A stretch of 64,000 nt of DNA from Hanleya hanleyi. Its lineage: Eukaryota > Mollusca > Polyplacophora > Lepidopleurida > Hanleyidae. The notes beneath the pieces were generated by a model. It was not told where the DNA came from. It ran no database searches and saw nothing but the letters and a program-made list of their open reading frames with translations. Every line of letters starts with the position of its first letter. Within the stretch, counting starts at the first letter, position 1. Shown here piece by piece: positions 8,299 through 20,109 of this stretch. Where the stretch lies: the NCBI GenBank assembly GCA_036873755.1, contig JAVTVY010020237.1, positions 1 to 64,000 of the forward strand. The letters are read 5' to 3'. Both the position numbers and the translations under genes were made by a program.

Positions 8299-9155
8299 AC
8301 CACACGAAAAAAATGGTCCTCGTCGAACCTCGTTTCCTGCAAAACCTCCAATCGCCCTACCCTGTCCCACATACGGTGAAGACCATAAACACCCTCGATG
8401 GAGAGATGCAACAGATCTTACAGAGACCGGGGTTAAGCGACAGTGAGAAAGTACAACGGTACAATGAGACGCTTCAACGGTACATGACGTTCATGGACCA
8501 ATACAAAACTCGCTCTACCCCAGCAACAGCACCACCACCACCACCACCACGACCACCACGTGACAGACCGCCGACCTCAGCACCGTTCCAACAGCCGGGT
8601 GGGGTAGCCCCCACAGCCCCACAGTGGGTGGAAGACGAAGTCCTGAAGAGTGTACCTGCCTCGTTCAAGAAACAAGCTGGCCTGGTATTACAACGGATGA
8701 AACAGAATCCTAACATGACTTGGAATGATAAAGGCGAACTCCTGGTACAGAATCAGGTGGTCCCGGGGACCCACATGACGGATTTAGTGAATGATCTGAT
8801 GCGTCAACGCAGATCGCACACGGATCCTCGAGGATGGGAGGTCTTCGCTCAAGGCTTGAAAGACATGCATGTACCACAGGAATTGGTGGGGAACCCCCAC
8901 CGCTGGGCCTTTATGCAGCGTGACTCACCGACTCGTGCACCACGACTCTCACCACAACCTTCTTGGGAAGCCGACTGGGAACCGGAGTCACCCCCCAAAA
9001 CTCCACCATCACCACAACGGGCACCTTCTTTTCAGACCTTTAAAAAACCACCCTCGATCAGGACACCCCACATCTCCAGAGCCGTGACACGTAGCAAGTC
9101 AACGCGACGAACACGACGCCGGACACAACCGCCCAAGGCTTGGAACACCTATTAA
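8295..9155 (+). CDS. Proline-rich Polinton protein of unknown function (P1)
   Basis: 286 residues. An N-terminal helical part (QRYNETLQRYMTFMDQYKT) is followed by a poly-Pro linker. The core is conserved (WVEDEVLKSVPASFKKQAG, then GELLVQNQVVPGTHMTDLVND, then PRGWEVFAQGLKDMHVPQEL). The C-terminal tail is low-complexity, rich in Ser, Pro and Arg. This is a recurrent Polinton/adintovirus late protein whose role I cannot name. It overlaps the preceding gene by 4 bases, as in P2 and P3, so translation or transcription is probably coupled. Confidence 0.8.
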   Translation: MNHTKKMVLVEPRFLQNLQSPYPVPHTVKTINTLDGEMQQILQRPGLSDSEKVQRYNETLQRYMTFMDQYKTRSTPATAPPPPPPRPPRDRPPTSAPFQQPGGVAPTAPQWVEDEVLKSVPASFKKQAGLVLQRMKQNPNMTWNDKGELLVQNQVVPGTHMTDLVNDLMRQRRSHTDPRGWEVFAQGLKDMHVPQELVGNPHRWAFMQRDSPTRAPRLSPQPSWEADWEPESPPKTPPSPQRAPSFQTFKKPPSIRTPHISRAVTRSKSTRRTRRRTQPPKAWNTY

Positions 9156-9188
9156 AACCAACAGCAGCAGCAGGACAGCTCAGTCGCC

Positions 9189-9975
9189 ATGTTTTACCTG
9201 ACCCTACCCAGTAACAGTTCGCTGGATGTGTTTCCTGACAACACCGTGGCCAAGTACGTGACCCAGTTACCGCAACCGTTGCATTACCTGGACGCTGGGA
9301 ATGTGGCCTCATGGATATCCAATACCCTTACTCATGGTACAACGTGCGAGCCAATGAAGTGTGGTACGAGGTGACCTACGAAGGCAAAAACACCCGACTC
9401 ACCCTGCCCGAAGGCCAATACGATACCCCCAAAGAGTTCATGGGTGGGCTGTCAAGACTGTTGCATTATAAGGCGCTACGGGGGTGACGAATACTTCAAA
9501 ACCCATCAAAGCCTATCCCTTCAAGAATCACGTGGACTTCGATTACAACGCACACAACGACAAGGCAGAGCTTATCGTGACCGGCAAGGCGAGTGTCGTA
9601 CTGAGTCCTATCCTACAGCAAATGCTGGGTTTCGATCTAAAGACGTTCGCTGGTCCCACCGAACACCATGGCGAGATGCCGATGGATATGAAGTCGGGTA
9701 TGTACGGACTCTACGTCTACTCGGACGTGGTGGACAACCACATCGTGGGCGATATCAACACACCTCTGTTACGGGTGGTCCCCATTAAAAAGACGTATGG
9801 AGGTCAAGTCACCCACAGTTTCACCCACATGCTCTACTTGCCCGTACGACAAACTGACATCAACACGATCACGGTGGATATAAGAGATGACACGGGACGA
9901 CCGGTGGCATTCGAACGAGGAAAAGTGGTGCTGACACTTCATTTTCGACAAGCACGTGCTCCCCACTTTGCATAA
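9189..9975 (+). pseudogene. Minor capsid (penton-like) protein with two frameshifts (P1)
   Basis: Polinton minor capsid proteins are single jelly-roll, penton-like, and would form capsid vertices. The intact P3 copy has 262 residues. In P1 homology starts at ATG 9189 (MFYLTLPSNSS) and leaves the frame near 9285, where a T-run is one base shorter than in P3. It leaves the frame again near 9490, where one base of a G-run is missing. The last part, open from 9484 to 9975, keeps VDFDYNAHNDKAELIV, SDVVDNHIVGD and GKVVLTLHFRQ. The stop shares one base with the next ATG. Confidence 0.85.
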
Positions 9976-10382
9976 TGAAAGTACCTTACGAGTGCGATGC
10001 ACGCAGCTATGCCGACTATTATGCCCAACAGGCCGGGGGTGGCTTTCCGGTCTTTAGCGGTGCACGCATGCAACGAGGACATGGACTGGGGAACATACTC
10101 GGCAGCATCGTGAAAACGTTCCTGCCCTTGGTGACGCGTGGGGTGAAAGCAATCGGCAAACAAGCGGTACGCAGTGGACTGCAAGTGGCCGGTGATGTCT
10201 TGGGGGGTACGGCACCCAAAGAATCCTTGAAACGGCGGGCCAAAGAAGCGGGAGGCGTCTTGGTGGCCAAAGCACAACGCACCGTAGGGAATAAAAGAGC
10301 TGCCCCACCGAGACCACGCACCAGTCGACGACCGACCCAGCGACGACGCACATCGAAGAAGACAAAGGATATCTTTTCTTAA
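9975..10382 (+). CDS. Basic core-like protein with Gly-rich amphipathic helix (P1)
   Basis: 135 residues. After about 30 residues comes GHGLGNILGSIVKTFLPLV, then AIGKQAVRSGLQVAGDVLGG, then a very basic tail (RPRTSRRPTQRRRTSKK). The composition suggests a DNA-condensing or membrane-active virion protein comparable in place to adenoviral core proteins. This is inferred from composition and neighbourhood. Copies at 27160-27564 (P2) and 47762-48166 (P3) are also open, making it the best preserved gene of the cluster. Confidence 0.8.
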   Translation: MKVPYECDARSYADYYAQQAGGGFPVFSGARMQRGHGLGNILGSIVKTFLPLVTRGVKAIGKQAVRSGLQVAGDVLGGTAPKESLKRRAKEAGGVLVAKAQRTVGNKRAAPPRPRTSRRPTQRRRTSKKTKDIFS

Positions 10383-10385
10383 AAC

Positions 10386-11656
10386 ATGTCCTTGATCCAC
10401 GCCGAGTCCTGCCCCTCCACCAACAGTGAATTTGATTTGTGGACCGTGCCGCCCACACAGACCAGTGTCGAACAAGGATTATGGGTGGAGCATCTCCCGC
10501 TCTCCAGCATCAACGAAACCGGGCCCATCGAGTTCACCATCAGTAATGCGGATACAGCCTATGTGGATTTAGCCCATACATACTTGTATGTGAAAGCCAA
10601 GGTGGTCAATGGAGCTGGCACCAGAATCGTTGACCAAGCAACGGTGGGCCCGACGAATCTCTGGCTGCACTCGATGTTTCAGCAGGTGGATATTTTTCTC
10701 AGCGACAAACTGATCAGTGACTCCACCAACACGTACCCCTATCGAGCCTACATCGAGACACTGTTGTCGTATGGCCGAGAGGCTAAAAAATCTCAGCTGA
10801 CAACCGCTTTATTCTACAAGGACACGCCCGAGCACATGGACACGGTGGACAATGGGGGATATAACAAACGGAAGGCTTTCACTGCGAACAGTGCCTCGGT
10901 GGTGGATATGATGGGTCGACTGCACGCAGATATGTTCATGCAAGACCGGTACCTCTTGAACAAGATCCCCATCAAAATCCGACTGATACGGGCGCCTCCG
11001 ATCTTCGCCTTGATGGCCACTAACGTAGAGGGGCATGCAGCGGACTATAAGATTGTCATTCAAGACGCAGTCCTGTATGTCCGAAAAGTGAAACAAAACC
11101 AGCCCAGTACCCTATCCGACGTGTACAAACCAAAGTGTTCTCTGTGCCTGCTGGAAATATGGGCGCCAACAAAGAAAACCTGTTCCTGGGGGAACTACCC
11201 AAGCGATTGATCCTGGCCTGTGTGGAAAATACCAGTTTCAGCGGAGCCTACCCAGAGAATCCGTTTGACTTTCAACATTTCGGCATCAATTTTGTGGCCC
11301 TGCATGTGGATGGACAACAGGTGCCAGCCACGGCCTTAACACCGAACTTTGGGCGGAGGAATTTCATTCGAGCCTATCAGAGCCTGTTTACAGCCACCGG
11401 TCAAATCAACCAGGACGAAGGGAATATGATCAGTCGGGAGGACTACGCGAACGGATACACGTTGTTCTGTTTCGATCTAACCCCCACCTTAGAGAACGAC
11501 CATCAGCTGGCCCTGGCCAAGCAAGGCAACTTACGGTTGGAAATCCACTTTGCACGAGCCCTGGCGACCACCGTCAATGTGATCTGCTACGCCGAGTTTG
11601 GCAACATCATTCAAGTGGACAAGGCGCGCAACGTCCTGTGCGACTTCTCCACCTAA
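10386..11656 (+). pseudogene. Major capsid protein (double jelly-roll), deletion frameshift (P1)
   Basis: The Polinton major capsid protein is a hexon-like double jelly-roll. Expected length is about 420 residues. From ATG 10386 the frame is correct up to YVRKVKQNQ (about 11090). Compared with P3, about 43 bases are missing there between short AAAC repeats, so the frame shifts. The C-terminal half resumes in the frame open from 11135 to 11656 (NKENLFLGELPKRLILAC, GINFVALHVDGQQVP, INQDEGNMISRED). Late position just before the protease matches Polintons. Confidence 0.9.
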
Positions 11657-11657
11657 C

Positions 11658-12131
11658 ATGGATACAGACCAGATAACCACCGTGCTGAAGAATGACCCAG
11701 GGACACGTATGGTCTTTCAAGGGGTGTTCGCCCGAGATGTGTTCCCATTAGACCGTATGTATCCTGCTGCTTACGTTCTCAACACGGACCCGATGGATCG
11801 ACCCGGTGAACACTGGGTGGCCGTGTACTTGAGAGAACAGCAGGGCGAATACTTTGACCCGTACGGCCTGCCACCCCTCCATCCTGATTTAACAGACTTC
11901 ATGGATCAAGGCACAGAGACGTGGTGTTGGAACAGTCAAACGTTGCAAAGCCTGACCAGTGGCGTGTGCGGACAATATTGCATGATTTACCTGTACCATC
12001 GATGCCGGGGAAGACCCTTATCTACCATCGTACATATGTTTGACGAGTACCCCAAGGCCGAGGACCGCGATGTACTCGTCTATGACTGGGCCGCCCATCA
12101 TTTCAATGTACAAGCCCCGTTCTGGGCTTAA
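11658..12131 (+). CDS. Adenain-like maturation cysteine protease (P1)
   Basis: 157 residues from ATG 11658, one base after the capsid stop. Catalytic layout of the adenovirus protease family: GEHWVAVYL (His), EYFDPYG (acidic residue), and LQSLTSGVCGQYC with Gln seven residues before the nucleophile Cys. It would process virion proteins. The open frame and all catalytic residues are intact here, unlike in P2 and P3. The last codons run into a tandem hairpin array. Confidence 0.9.
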   Translation: MDTDQITTVLKNDPGTRMVFQGVFARDVFPLDRMYPAAYVLNTDPMDRPGEHWVAVYLREQQGEYFDPYGLPPLHPDLTDFMDQGTETWCWNSQTLQSLTSGVCGQYCMIYLYHRCRGRPLSTIVHMFDEYPKAEDRDVLVYDWAAHHFNVQAPFWA

Positions 12132-12294
12132 GTTAATTACAAGCCCCTTGTTCTGGGCTTAAGTTTACAAGCCCCTTGTTCTGGGCTTCAATGTACAAGC
12201 CCCTTGTTCTGGGCTTCAGTTAATTACAAGCCCCTTGTTCTGGGCTTCAGTTTTCACGTGGTTGTTCTCACGTTGTTGTTGTTCAATGAATAAA
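12111..12294 (+). terminator. Tandem hairpin array and AATAAA after the protease
   Basis: Five copies of CAAGCCCC(TT)GTTCTGGGCTT, starting near 12111, 12139, 12167, 12195 and 12226. The first is the protease 3' end itself. Each can fold as AAGCCC/GGGCTT. AATAAA follows at 12289-12294. P3 (45840-45995) and P2 (about 25430-25475) have their own copy numbers. Confidence 0.7.
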
Positions 12295-12410
12295 AAAAAT
12301 GAGATCTCACCAAAAAACCCTGTCTTGTGTGTTTTATTCCTAATGCATCAATGCCCAATGTGGAGATTCAGTCAAACTGAAATCAGTGGTGTAGGATGGG
12401 GCCAAAATGT

Positions 12411-12776
12411 AACCCATCAAGGTTAGAATGCAAGAGCACTATAGTAAAAATAGAGAGCCAATGAAATCAGCCCACAGACCAAGTACGTGTTTTTGGTCTA
12501 GGTTTGGAGCGGGCATTTCATTGAGGTACGTGTATACGGTGAGTGAAAAGACTCGTCCAACACGTATAGATTATGTTGATGACTATAAGTTCTAGGTAAC
12601 CCATCAAGGTTAGAATGCAAGAGCACTACAGTAAAAATAGAGAGCCAATGAAATCAGCCTACAGACCAAGTACGTGTTTTTGGTCTAGGTTTGGAGCGGG
12701 CATTTCATTGAGGTACGTGTATACGGTGAGTGAAGAGACTCGTCCAACACGTATAGATTATTACTATAAGTTCTAT
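12411..12776. repeat. Two direct repeats of about 187 bp (P1 3' region)
   Basis: 12411-12597 and 12598-12776 both run from AACCCATCAAGGTTAGAATG to ACTATAAGTTCTA and include GAGAGCCAATGAAATCAGCC and TTTTGGTCTAGGTTTGGAGC. Single copies occur in inverse orientation in P2 (about 25000-25260) and P3 (about 45490-45690). No coding potential seen. Confidence 0.75.
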
Positions 12777-13324
12777 GAGCATAATGCATGAAAGTGGTTT
12801 TGAACACCGTATTAGCCAATCAGTGGCCTAGAATGGAGCCAAAGGTAACCCATCCATGTCCAGAAAACATTACCCGGGTGTACAAGAACCCAGATGTAGG
12901 CGCGGACGTCAGCGAAAGCACACCGTGAATACCCCAATTCGATTGGCTGATTGTTCGACCGCTGATTGGTTCTTTTTCTCGACCGCTGATTGGCTCTTTT
13001 TTCTCGACCGCTGATTGGTCCAAATGGACCTGCCCATCTTTCCCAGGTTCATTTACAATCCCCATTTTTGTGCTCAAGCTCTGACTATAGCGATGCCGCA
13101 ACATTGTCTCATTGGACATTGGACCGTCTGACCTGGAGGTGACCCTTTGACCTTTTGACCCGCGTCCGCGCGGGCACTGCCGGGGATGACGCGCGCGCTG
13201 CGGCCGGAGAACCCGCGCGCGCGCTGCGGGGTGCCGGGGCGGGGGAACACCCCGGAGGGTTGAACATACGGACGTCTAAGAGGAAACATTGGAACTCTTC
13301 TATGTTTGGAGGTAGTTTTAGTGA

Positions 13325-15445
13325 AAAACCCGGAAGTGACGTCACAACCCACACGTGACCTGCGCAGCACAATGGAAACGACACCCTAGTGTAACTCCCT
13401 CACCTAGGCTTCACATGGATACCTCACTCGATCCCATCGACCCACTAGGGGCCCACCTACACCCCAACACGTCTATTTCTATACTACGGCCAGACTGCGC
13501 ATGCGCAGAATGCCGCTAGTTCAATCCCACACCCAGCCCATCAGATGCCCCTTCACGAAGGCTTCACTTGGATACCTCACTCGACCCCATTGGACCATTC
13601 GTGGCTCCCCTAGCTCCAACACGTCTAGCGGGACCCATACAGGGTCCAGTTTTGGACACTAGGTGACCACATCCCGACAAAAATGGCCAGTTTTCGACAC
13701 CGGATGTGCCGCCATCTTGAACATACGTGCCGCCATCTTGGATATGTCCCATAATGCGCCGGGTCAAAATACTCGCTTCTGATTGGACGAGAGCTCCGTG
13801 CCGGATTTGAAATACTCGCTTCTGATTGGACGAGAGCTCCGCATTGCATCTGCCCATGCGCAGAATGATATTCCTACCGCACACCCAACCCATCAGATGC
13901 CCCTTCACCTAGGCTTCACTTGGATACCTCACTCGACCCCATTGCACCATTAGGAACTCCCCTACATCCCAAAACGTCTATGCGCACGCGCAGAATGACG
14001 CTAGTTCAACTCCACTAGTCCAGTCAGATGCCCCTTCACCTAGGCTTCACTTTGATACCTCACTCGACCCCACTGGACCATTATTGGCTTCGCTAGCTCC
14101 AACACGGCTATTTCCATACCCTTGGGCCACCGCGCATGCGCAGAATGACGCTGTTTCAAACCCACTAGTCCAGTCAGATGCCCCTTCACCTAGGCTTCAC
14201 TTTGATATCTCACTCGACCCCATTGGACCATGAGTAACTCCCCTACATGCCAACACGGCTATGTTCATACCCTTGGACCACCGCGCATGCGCAGAATGAC
14301 GCTAGTTCAAACCCACTAGTCCAGTCAGATGCCCCCTCACCTAGGCTTCACTTGGATACCTCATACGACCCCATTGGACCATTATTGGCTTCGCTAGCTC
14401 CCAACACGGGTATTTCCATACCCTTGGGCCATCGCGCATGCGCAGAATGACGCTATTTCAAACCCACTAGTCCAGTCAGATGCCCCCTCACATAGGCTTC
14501 ACTTTGATACCTCACTCGACCCCATTGGACCAGTAGTAACTCCCCTAGCTCCAACACGGCTATTTCCATACCCTTGGGCCACCGCGCATGCGCAGAATGA
14601 CGCTAGTTCAACCCCACACCCAGCCCATCAGATGTCCCCTCACATAGGCTTCACATTGATACATCACTCGACCCCACTGGACCAGTAGTAACTCCCCTAG
14701 CTCCAACACGTCTATTTCCATACCCTTGGGCCACACGAGTTGTCTCCCTTGCGTCAGTGTGTGCAGATGGCGCTATGATCGACGCCGTGATGTGGAAAGG
14801 GCGTCCCCACACCATCCTGGAGCCGCTATTTTGTTTGTTGATTTTCTGCGGAGATACACGGGACAATAAACGCTCGACCCTATGGTGGTACAGATGCTAG
14901 ACTGATGCTATTAACATGGTACAACACCTATAGATTATGTTTATTATTATTATATGGCTTAGAGGTTTTTTTGAGGGTAATGTGAGGGTTTTTTCTCCCC
15001 GTGACCTCCCCACCGCCTCGTTTGCTCCCTTGCGCCGCCATTTTGAACCCACCACCACCACCCACAGGCCGCCATTTTGAACCCACCACCACAACCCACA
15101 GGCCGCCATTTTGACCACCCCACACCCAGCCCATTAGATGCCCCTTCACATAAGCTTCACTTTGATACCTCACTCGACCCCATCGGACCATTTTATCTAG
15201 GGACTACTTTTCTCCGCGGAAGCAGACCGAATCACCGCCAGACATGACCGCATCACCGCGGAGGAATACATCTTTGACCTGGGTCACGTGATATGCAAAT
15301 TTGGAACTCTCCTGTGCTGGAGGTAGCTTTTTGGTCAGAGGTCAAAATACTCGCTTCTCATTGGCTGTGTGACCTCCACGTGACCTCCACAAAATATGCA
15401 AATTTCTGAGGTCAATTAGCGTCAATTTACCCTTTGTATACTACT
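13325..15445 (-). repeat. P1 right terminal inverted repeat
   Basis: Inverse of 694-2345. It contains a longer array of units (about 13400-14740; palindromes near 13495, 14130, 14282, 14436, 14586) and ends in GTATACTACT at 15445. Unequal unit number shows expansion after insertion, or unequal exchange. Confidence 0.9.
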
Positions 15446-15451
15446 GATGCG
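15446..15451. repeat. Right target-site duplication of P1 (GATGCG)
   Basis: Identical to 688-693. Confidence 0.95.
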
Positions 15452-15565
15452 GATCATATTATTGTCATAATGATGGACAAATAATAACAGATAATCTAAA
15501 CTGCAGATAACGAGAGATACTGCGACAACTAAAACCACAAACAATGCCATCCATATAGCAATTAC

Positions 15566-15670
15566 CTACCAAACATATGGCCGGTATTACCAGAAGCCAA
15601 AGGTACTTGACGAATGGACCTATACGATATCCCAGCATGTACTCCATGTTTCTCTGATAGCGGTTAACAC
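15566..15670 (-). CDS. SLC6-type transporter exon, TM11
   Basis: Acceptor TTTAAG precedes 15670. The exon encodes NRYQRNMEYMLGYRIG and then a hydrophobic segment ending IPAICL, the TM11 region of SLC6 transporters. The codon split with the TM10 exon is phase 1 and gives a Gly. The donor is GTAATT after 15566, or GTAGGT four bases earlier in the exon; I prefer the first. P1 lies in the next intron. Confidence 0.85.
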
Positions 15671-15932
15671 CTTAAATAGAATACAATATCACAACGATTG
15701 TCCATAGAAGTACAAAATATAATGATGTTGTTCAATCAAAGAAAATATAAATATTTTTTACCAGCTTTTTTGAACATCGCTATCATTGGTCCAATAAGAC
15801 TTACAAATATTCTCCATGTCGGACTTTATTGGATCACTTTGTTACTCATAAAACCACCATATTTTCTTGTGGAAACTCGCATTCATCCTTTGGAATATCA
15901 GTCAACGATGTTATAATTATAATCATACTTAC

Positions 15933-16032
15933 CGTAGCAGTATGAAAGAATGAGACATTCGAGAAGTACAACCACAAACATAATCTTTCCGCCAGCATAC
16001 CATTCGAACAACTGCTCGACATAAACTCCTCC
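15933..16032 (-). CDS. SLC6-type transporter exon, TM10
   Basis: Acceptor CTCTAG, then GGA GGA GTT: GGVYVEQLFEWYAGGK followed by a hydrophobic segment ending LILSYCYG, which is SLC6 TM10. Donor CG|GTAAGT after 15933. 100 bp, phase 0 to phase 1. Confidence 0.9.
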
Positions 16033-16725
16033 CTAGAGCATCAGAAATTAAAAGATTTTGATAAGTATTGTTTTGCTCATTCCCCCATTGTCAGAAGTTG
16101 TAACTTAAATTGTCGATGTAACAAACTCTGACTGCACTGGATTGGAAACTCGGCGCGCATGCGCAATCGGTCTTTTTTCGATTTGATTGACACAGGCAGC
16201 ATGCATACGAGAGAGATGAGAAATGCATCCAGGATATCTTGTAAAGGAATGAATTATGTAAAGGAATGCTAAATTATTATTAGAACACACGGTTTCTCTT
16301 AAACCAAACGAATTATTATGGATAACAACATCTTGGTTTATTAGCTGATGCCGTTTCGCTTGAGTTACCATTCGAGCATCTGTTCCGCAACATCTGCTCA
16401 ACATAAACTCCTCCCTACAACGGAACGTCACCATGTAGCTAATAAGCAAAGATGTTTCCAACTTCTAAATGGCTCTTAAAGAACGGTATCTCTTGTTTAG
16501 CTGTAACATCATGAGCCCACGCCGCTTCGTTTAGTAATAAACGCTGCTGATTGGCCGATTTTATTCAAACAATCATATATTTTGAAAGCTGACATAACTT
16601 AAGACATAGCATGGATCTCAATGTGATTTAAGGGGTTAGTTTAAAAGATTCGCTAAATATGCAATCTTAGAAAAATTAACACGGTAAACATTCAGTTTAT
16701 TTGCTTATATTTGTGTCATTTCCGG
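16033..16725. other. Intron, no gene seen
   Basis: AT-rich transporter intron. It holds one isolated GCGCATGCGC palindrome near 16155. It also has a second CATAAACTCCTCCCTA motif near 16400 that echoes the TM10 acceptor region, possibly a small local duplication. Confidence 0.4.
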
Positions 16726-17513
16726 CGGCGCAGCGCCGCCGGATATCTGAATTCAGTTAACATGGGAGCGGCCATCTTGATATTGGACGAGTAACAGGTG
16801 TTTTCTAGACCCATACTTCGCAGACGTGCCGTGGAGTGATCCATCTAGTTTCATATCGTAAAACGACGGGATTGTATCACCCGTTCGTGGTTAACACATT
16901 AATATTAATTCTGTTATAATGAATTCATCGAATACATGTCCTTTAGTACTATTTTTATGGCTGAGAGACCAAATCGATGACCATACATGATCAAGTTATT
17001 CACCTGTACGTCTGCCGCAAAATGTGTGAGATTGAACTGCGAGTTACTAAAAACTCGAAACAGTAAAACACGTGGATCGGATTGATGTGTAGAGAAAGTC
17101 GATCTAGGCTTAATTTACAATGACACACAATAAAGAAATAGTGGCTTGACGATGGGTCCCATATAATGCCACAGCGCGAACTCTTACATCAGGCTATGTG
17201 AAGTGACTTAATACGTCAACCAGACAACATTACTTTTAAAGTCATAGTTCGACATGTGGTTCATGTGCACATTTTGCCAGCAAACACTTAACTTCCGGCT
17301 AACCCCACAGTTTCCAGATGGGTCCTTGCGCGAACTACATTAGTCAAACCTTTAATGAAAACAAACGAATCGACGCTTTTTTAACCATAATGGTACATCG
17401 TGACCTGTATTCACCAGTTGCACACGTAATCGGCTTGTAATACGCAGATTATAAGCTACAAACGTTTCCGCCGGCATTGATGCATCTGCATCAATAAGTT
17501 TTCTTGTGTGTAT
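16726..17513. repeat. Dispersed repeat, copy 1
   Basis: Starts with a perfect hairpin around TTCCGGCGGCGC and continues to GATGCATCTGCATCAATAAG. The same sequence recurs at 33627-34318 with small indels. No open reading frame is shared. It is a non-coding dispersed element of unknown class. Confidence 0.75.
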
Positions 17514-18292
17514 TATTGATTCAATCTAGTCATAAAAAGGGGTCCTTCGCCATGTCGATTTCCGGCAATAGAGATAAGTGTCAAACGGTGCATGTTGAAA
17601 GACAGGAGAAAACCTTAAATGTAAAATCAAGACTGAAAATTAAGTGTAGATGGGAGTTAATGACCAGATGTGGATGAAAGTGTTGAGGGAAACACTGAAG
17701 TCCATTTTTTTTTATTTTCAGTTGATGTGAATGCTCATTTTCCTATAAATTCTGATTTTGTGGCGCACGAATTCCTCCAAACGGAAATTAACGATACAAA
17801 TTCAATGATTGCAATCTACGGTCTTGTCGTTTTGAAATGATAATAAAGTAAAACAAGGCATTCTGAGAATCACAACAGCATTCAGAAAATGGGTTAGTTA
17901 CCCAGATGAGTTCTGGATTTAAATAGATCAATGGGTTCCTCTAAATCAACCCAATCAGTGAACGCGCTCTCTTGATTAGGTCAATCCGCTGCGAGGTATG
18001 AGGTGTGACAGGTTTGAATTTCATCGCGGGCCAAACTGCTTTGATGTCAATCTGAAATCGACATCGGAGGTCAAAGCAAAAACCGCAGGCTTGGGATACC
18101 GACATGCTAATTCAAAACAAGCGCATGGGATGAAATGTACGAGATTGTATAATACAGACATCGACTCAACAACTCATTCGAATCACCAAAAATATCCAGG
18201 TAAACCCTTTGAGAGGATTTAGGATTAACGTGGACTTGTGAAGATGACTTTGTGCAGGTGGGCTAAAAATTGATGTGTGGTATCATGCTTAC
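17514..18292. other. Intron, no gene seen
   Basis: No recognisable gene or structured repeat apart from AT-rich runs. Confidence 0.4.
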
Positions 18293-18430
18293 CTCAGTTA
18301 CCATGGAGAGCCCAATGAGAAACCAGATACAGCAGCAGACGGCAGTTACAATTTCCTTTTGTGGGCTTTCACGAAACCGATGTGGGAACAGATCCAGGAT
18401 GCAGATTACAAAAGATTCGGCAGCGACAAA
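18293..18430 (-). CDS. SLC6-type transporter exon, TM9
   Basis: Acceptor TTACAG, then FVAAESFVICILDLFP, ESPQKEIVTAVCCCIWFLIG and a final MVTE. The donor is GAG|GTAAGC. It has 46 codons in phase 0 at both ends and follows IDSE of the TM8 exon directly. The pattern DLFP followed by TM9 is diagnostic for SLC6. Confidence 0.92.
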
Positions 18431-20100
18431 CTGTAAATGTTTAAAATCCAGTTGTAGAAACATCAATCTTATTAAAATTAAATCCAATCTGCTCCCCCAT
18501 TTGTATATGTCGCTTGAAGGATGTAACGGGGTTGTAATAACTCGAGTGTCTACCAATCCCAAGAACGCTTCGAAGGGAACATTAATAATAGAGAATTTTT
18601 GGTTGGCTCGGTCGACTAAGACGCCGCCCTGGGTTTTCATGTTTCCGTGGTCGCGACATAATTTTGGCACCATAATACGGGGTATATATATGGACTGGTC
18701 TTTGATGTAAACATTGGTGTTAACGGACACGGTGTTGGTTTTTTGCTCGTATCTCCGGAACGACAACAAAATTGAGAGCTGAAACTCCGTGACTTTTTAG
18801 ATTATCATGGGTAAATTCCCCCTGATTTGTTCACCCTCCCTCCCTTCCCCCGTTAACCCTACCAGGCCTGGGGGAGGGGGGGAGGGGGGGCAGGGCAACA
18901 TGTCCCCCTACCAAATTTTCTGCGATATCTCCGGAACACCAAACAAAAGGAAAGCTGAAACTTCGTGACGTTATAGGCTATCGTATTGGGGCAGAGGATC
19001 ATGAGTAAATTCAAAATTGCGGACATGTGGGGTACCAGAAAAAGTAATGTTTCATCATATTTCTTCAAAATTTTCACGGAAAAGTGAGTAAAACTTATTT
19101 TATTTCATATCATATTATTATTTACTAATTTATCATGCAGTTTTTGCGAAGAAAAAACAAAAATAAAAAAAAATCGAAGATTTTGGCCGAAAAATCGTCC
19201 AAACTGCTCTTCTTGCAAATGACGTCACAGTGACGTCATCATGGATTTTTTACATTTTCTTGTAGAGCTTGACCCAAAGATATAGTGTGGTAAGTTTCAG
19301 CCCTCTAGTATTAGCGATAGCGAAAATATATAAGGGGGCACTTTCCGCCCCCCCCCGCAGGCTGCGGTACATCCCAAATCGCCCAGGCCAGATAGGGTTA
19401 AATATCCATGGTATAGGCGCTCAGAACACCAAATTCAACTGAAATATATAAGATCCTATATAGCGACATGTACGATTGAGGAGCATTGATAGGATATTAT
19501 TTTTTAAAACAAGAGGTAGGCGGTGGTGTTAGGGTGAAGTGTCAAAAAAGAAGCCCGCCCTCATCTCGATGCAGAGCCGGGATGAATGGACAGTTACGTT
19601 GGATTCTGAATCGCCCGGCACAGGTATAAAATTCCACAAATATACTAATTTGAGGACGGGAATATATAGAGTGACTCCTGTAGAATATGCTGATGTATTT
19701 TGTTTGGAGGTAAACCGTTTATTTCTCGTTTCACTCAAAGTGCGTTTGACACCTTGGTGTATTTTTATATAAAGCATGGGGTTATGTATAGAAACCCCAT
19801 ATTTCGACACTTTACCCTAATACCATCGCCCACACCCCCCCCAACACTCTTGTTTTGAGGGCCTGTGGTAGAAACTTAGACACCTACGTAAATGATTGAC
19901 CACATTGATGTATCCAGTTTATTACCCATCAGCCTATAGGCTGTGGGGTCTTGTCGTCGGCATGTACGTCCGGTGGTCCGGTGGTCCGGTCGTCTGGTCG
20001 TCACTCATCAACAATTCTTGTGACCGGTCTAGAAGCCAAACCGTTACTTCTAGAGACTTCAAATTTGGTATACAGGATTGTTGGGTGATCAGCCACAAGC
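18431..20100. other. Intron with low-complexity runs
   Basis: Contains a G-rich run (about 18868-18892), a C-rich run (about 19350-19360) and a pair of TGACGTCA-like motifs near 19220-19240. No gene seen. Confidence 0.4.
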
Positions 20101-20109
20101 CTATTGAAT

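Larger units (their letters stand above)
694..15445 (+). mobile_element. P1: 14.75-kb Polinton/Maverick (adintovirus-like) element
   Basis: The element has inverted terminal repeats (tip AGTAGTATACAAAGGG at 694, its complement ending at 15445) and a 6-bp duplication. It carries the Polinton gene set on the plus strand: integrase, packaging ATPase, minor and major capsid proteins and adenain-like protease. A polB remnant lies on the minus strand at the left. It lies in the intron between the transporter's TM11 exon (15566-15670) and the missing TM12 exon. P1 is not functional as it stands: polB keeps only its N-terminus, the integrase start is lost, and the minor and major capsid genes are frameshifted. 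Confidence 0.95.

Noticed and set aside
10019..10475. Antisense frames of 110-178 codons opposite the core-like and capsid genes (also 27188-27576, 47778-48178)
   Set aside because: Shadows caused by the GC-rich, Arg-rich coding strand; no independent conservation beyond the sense gene.
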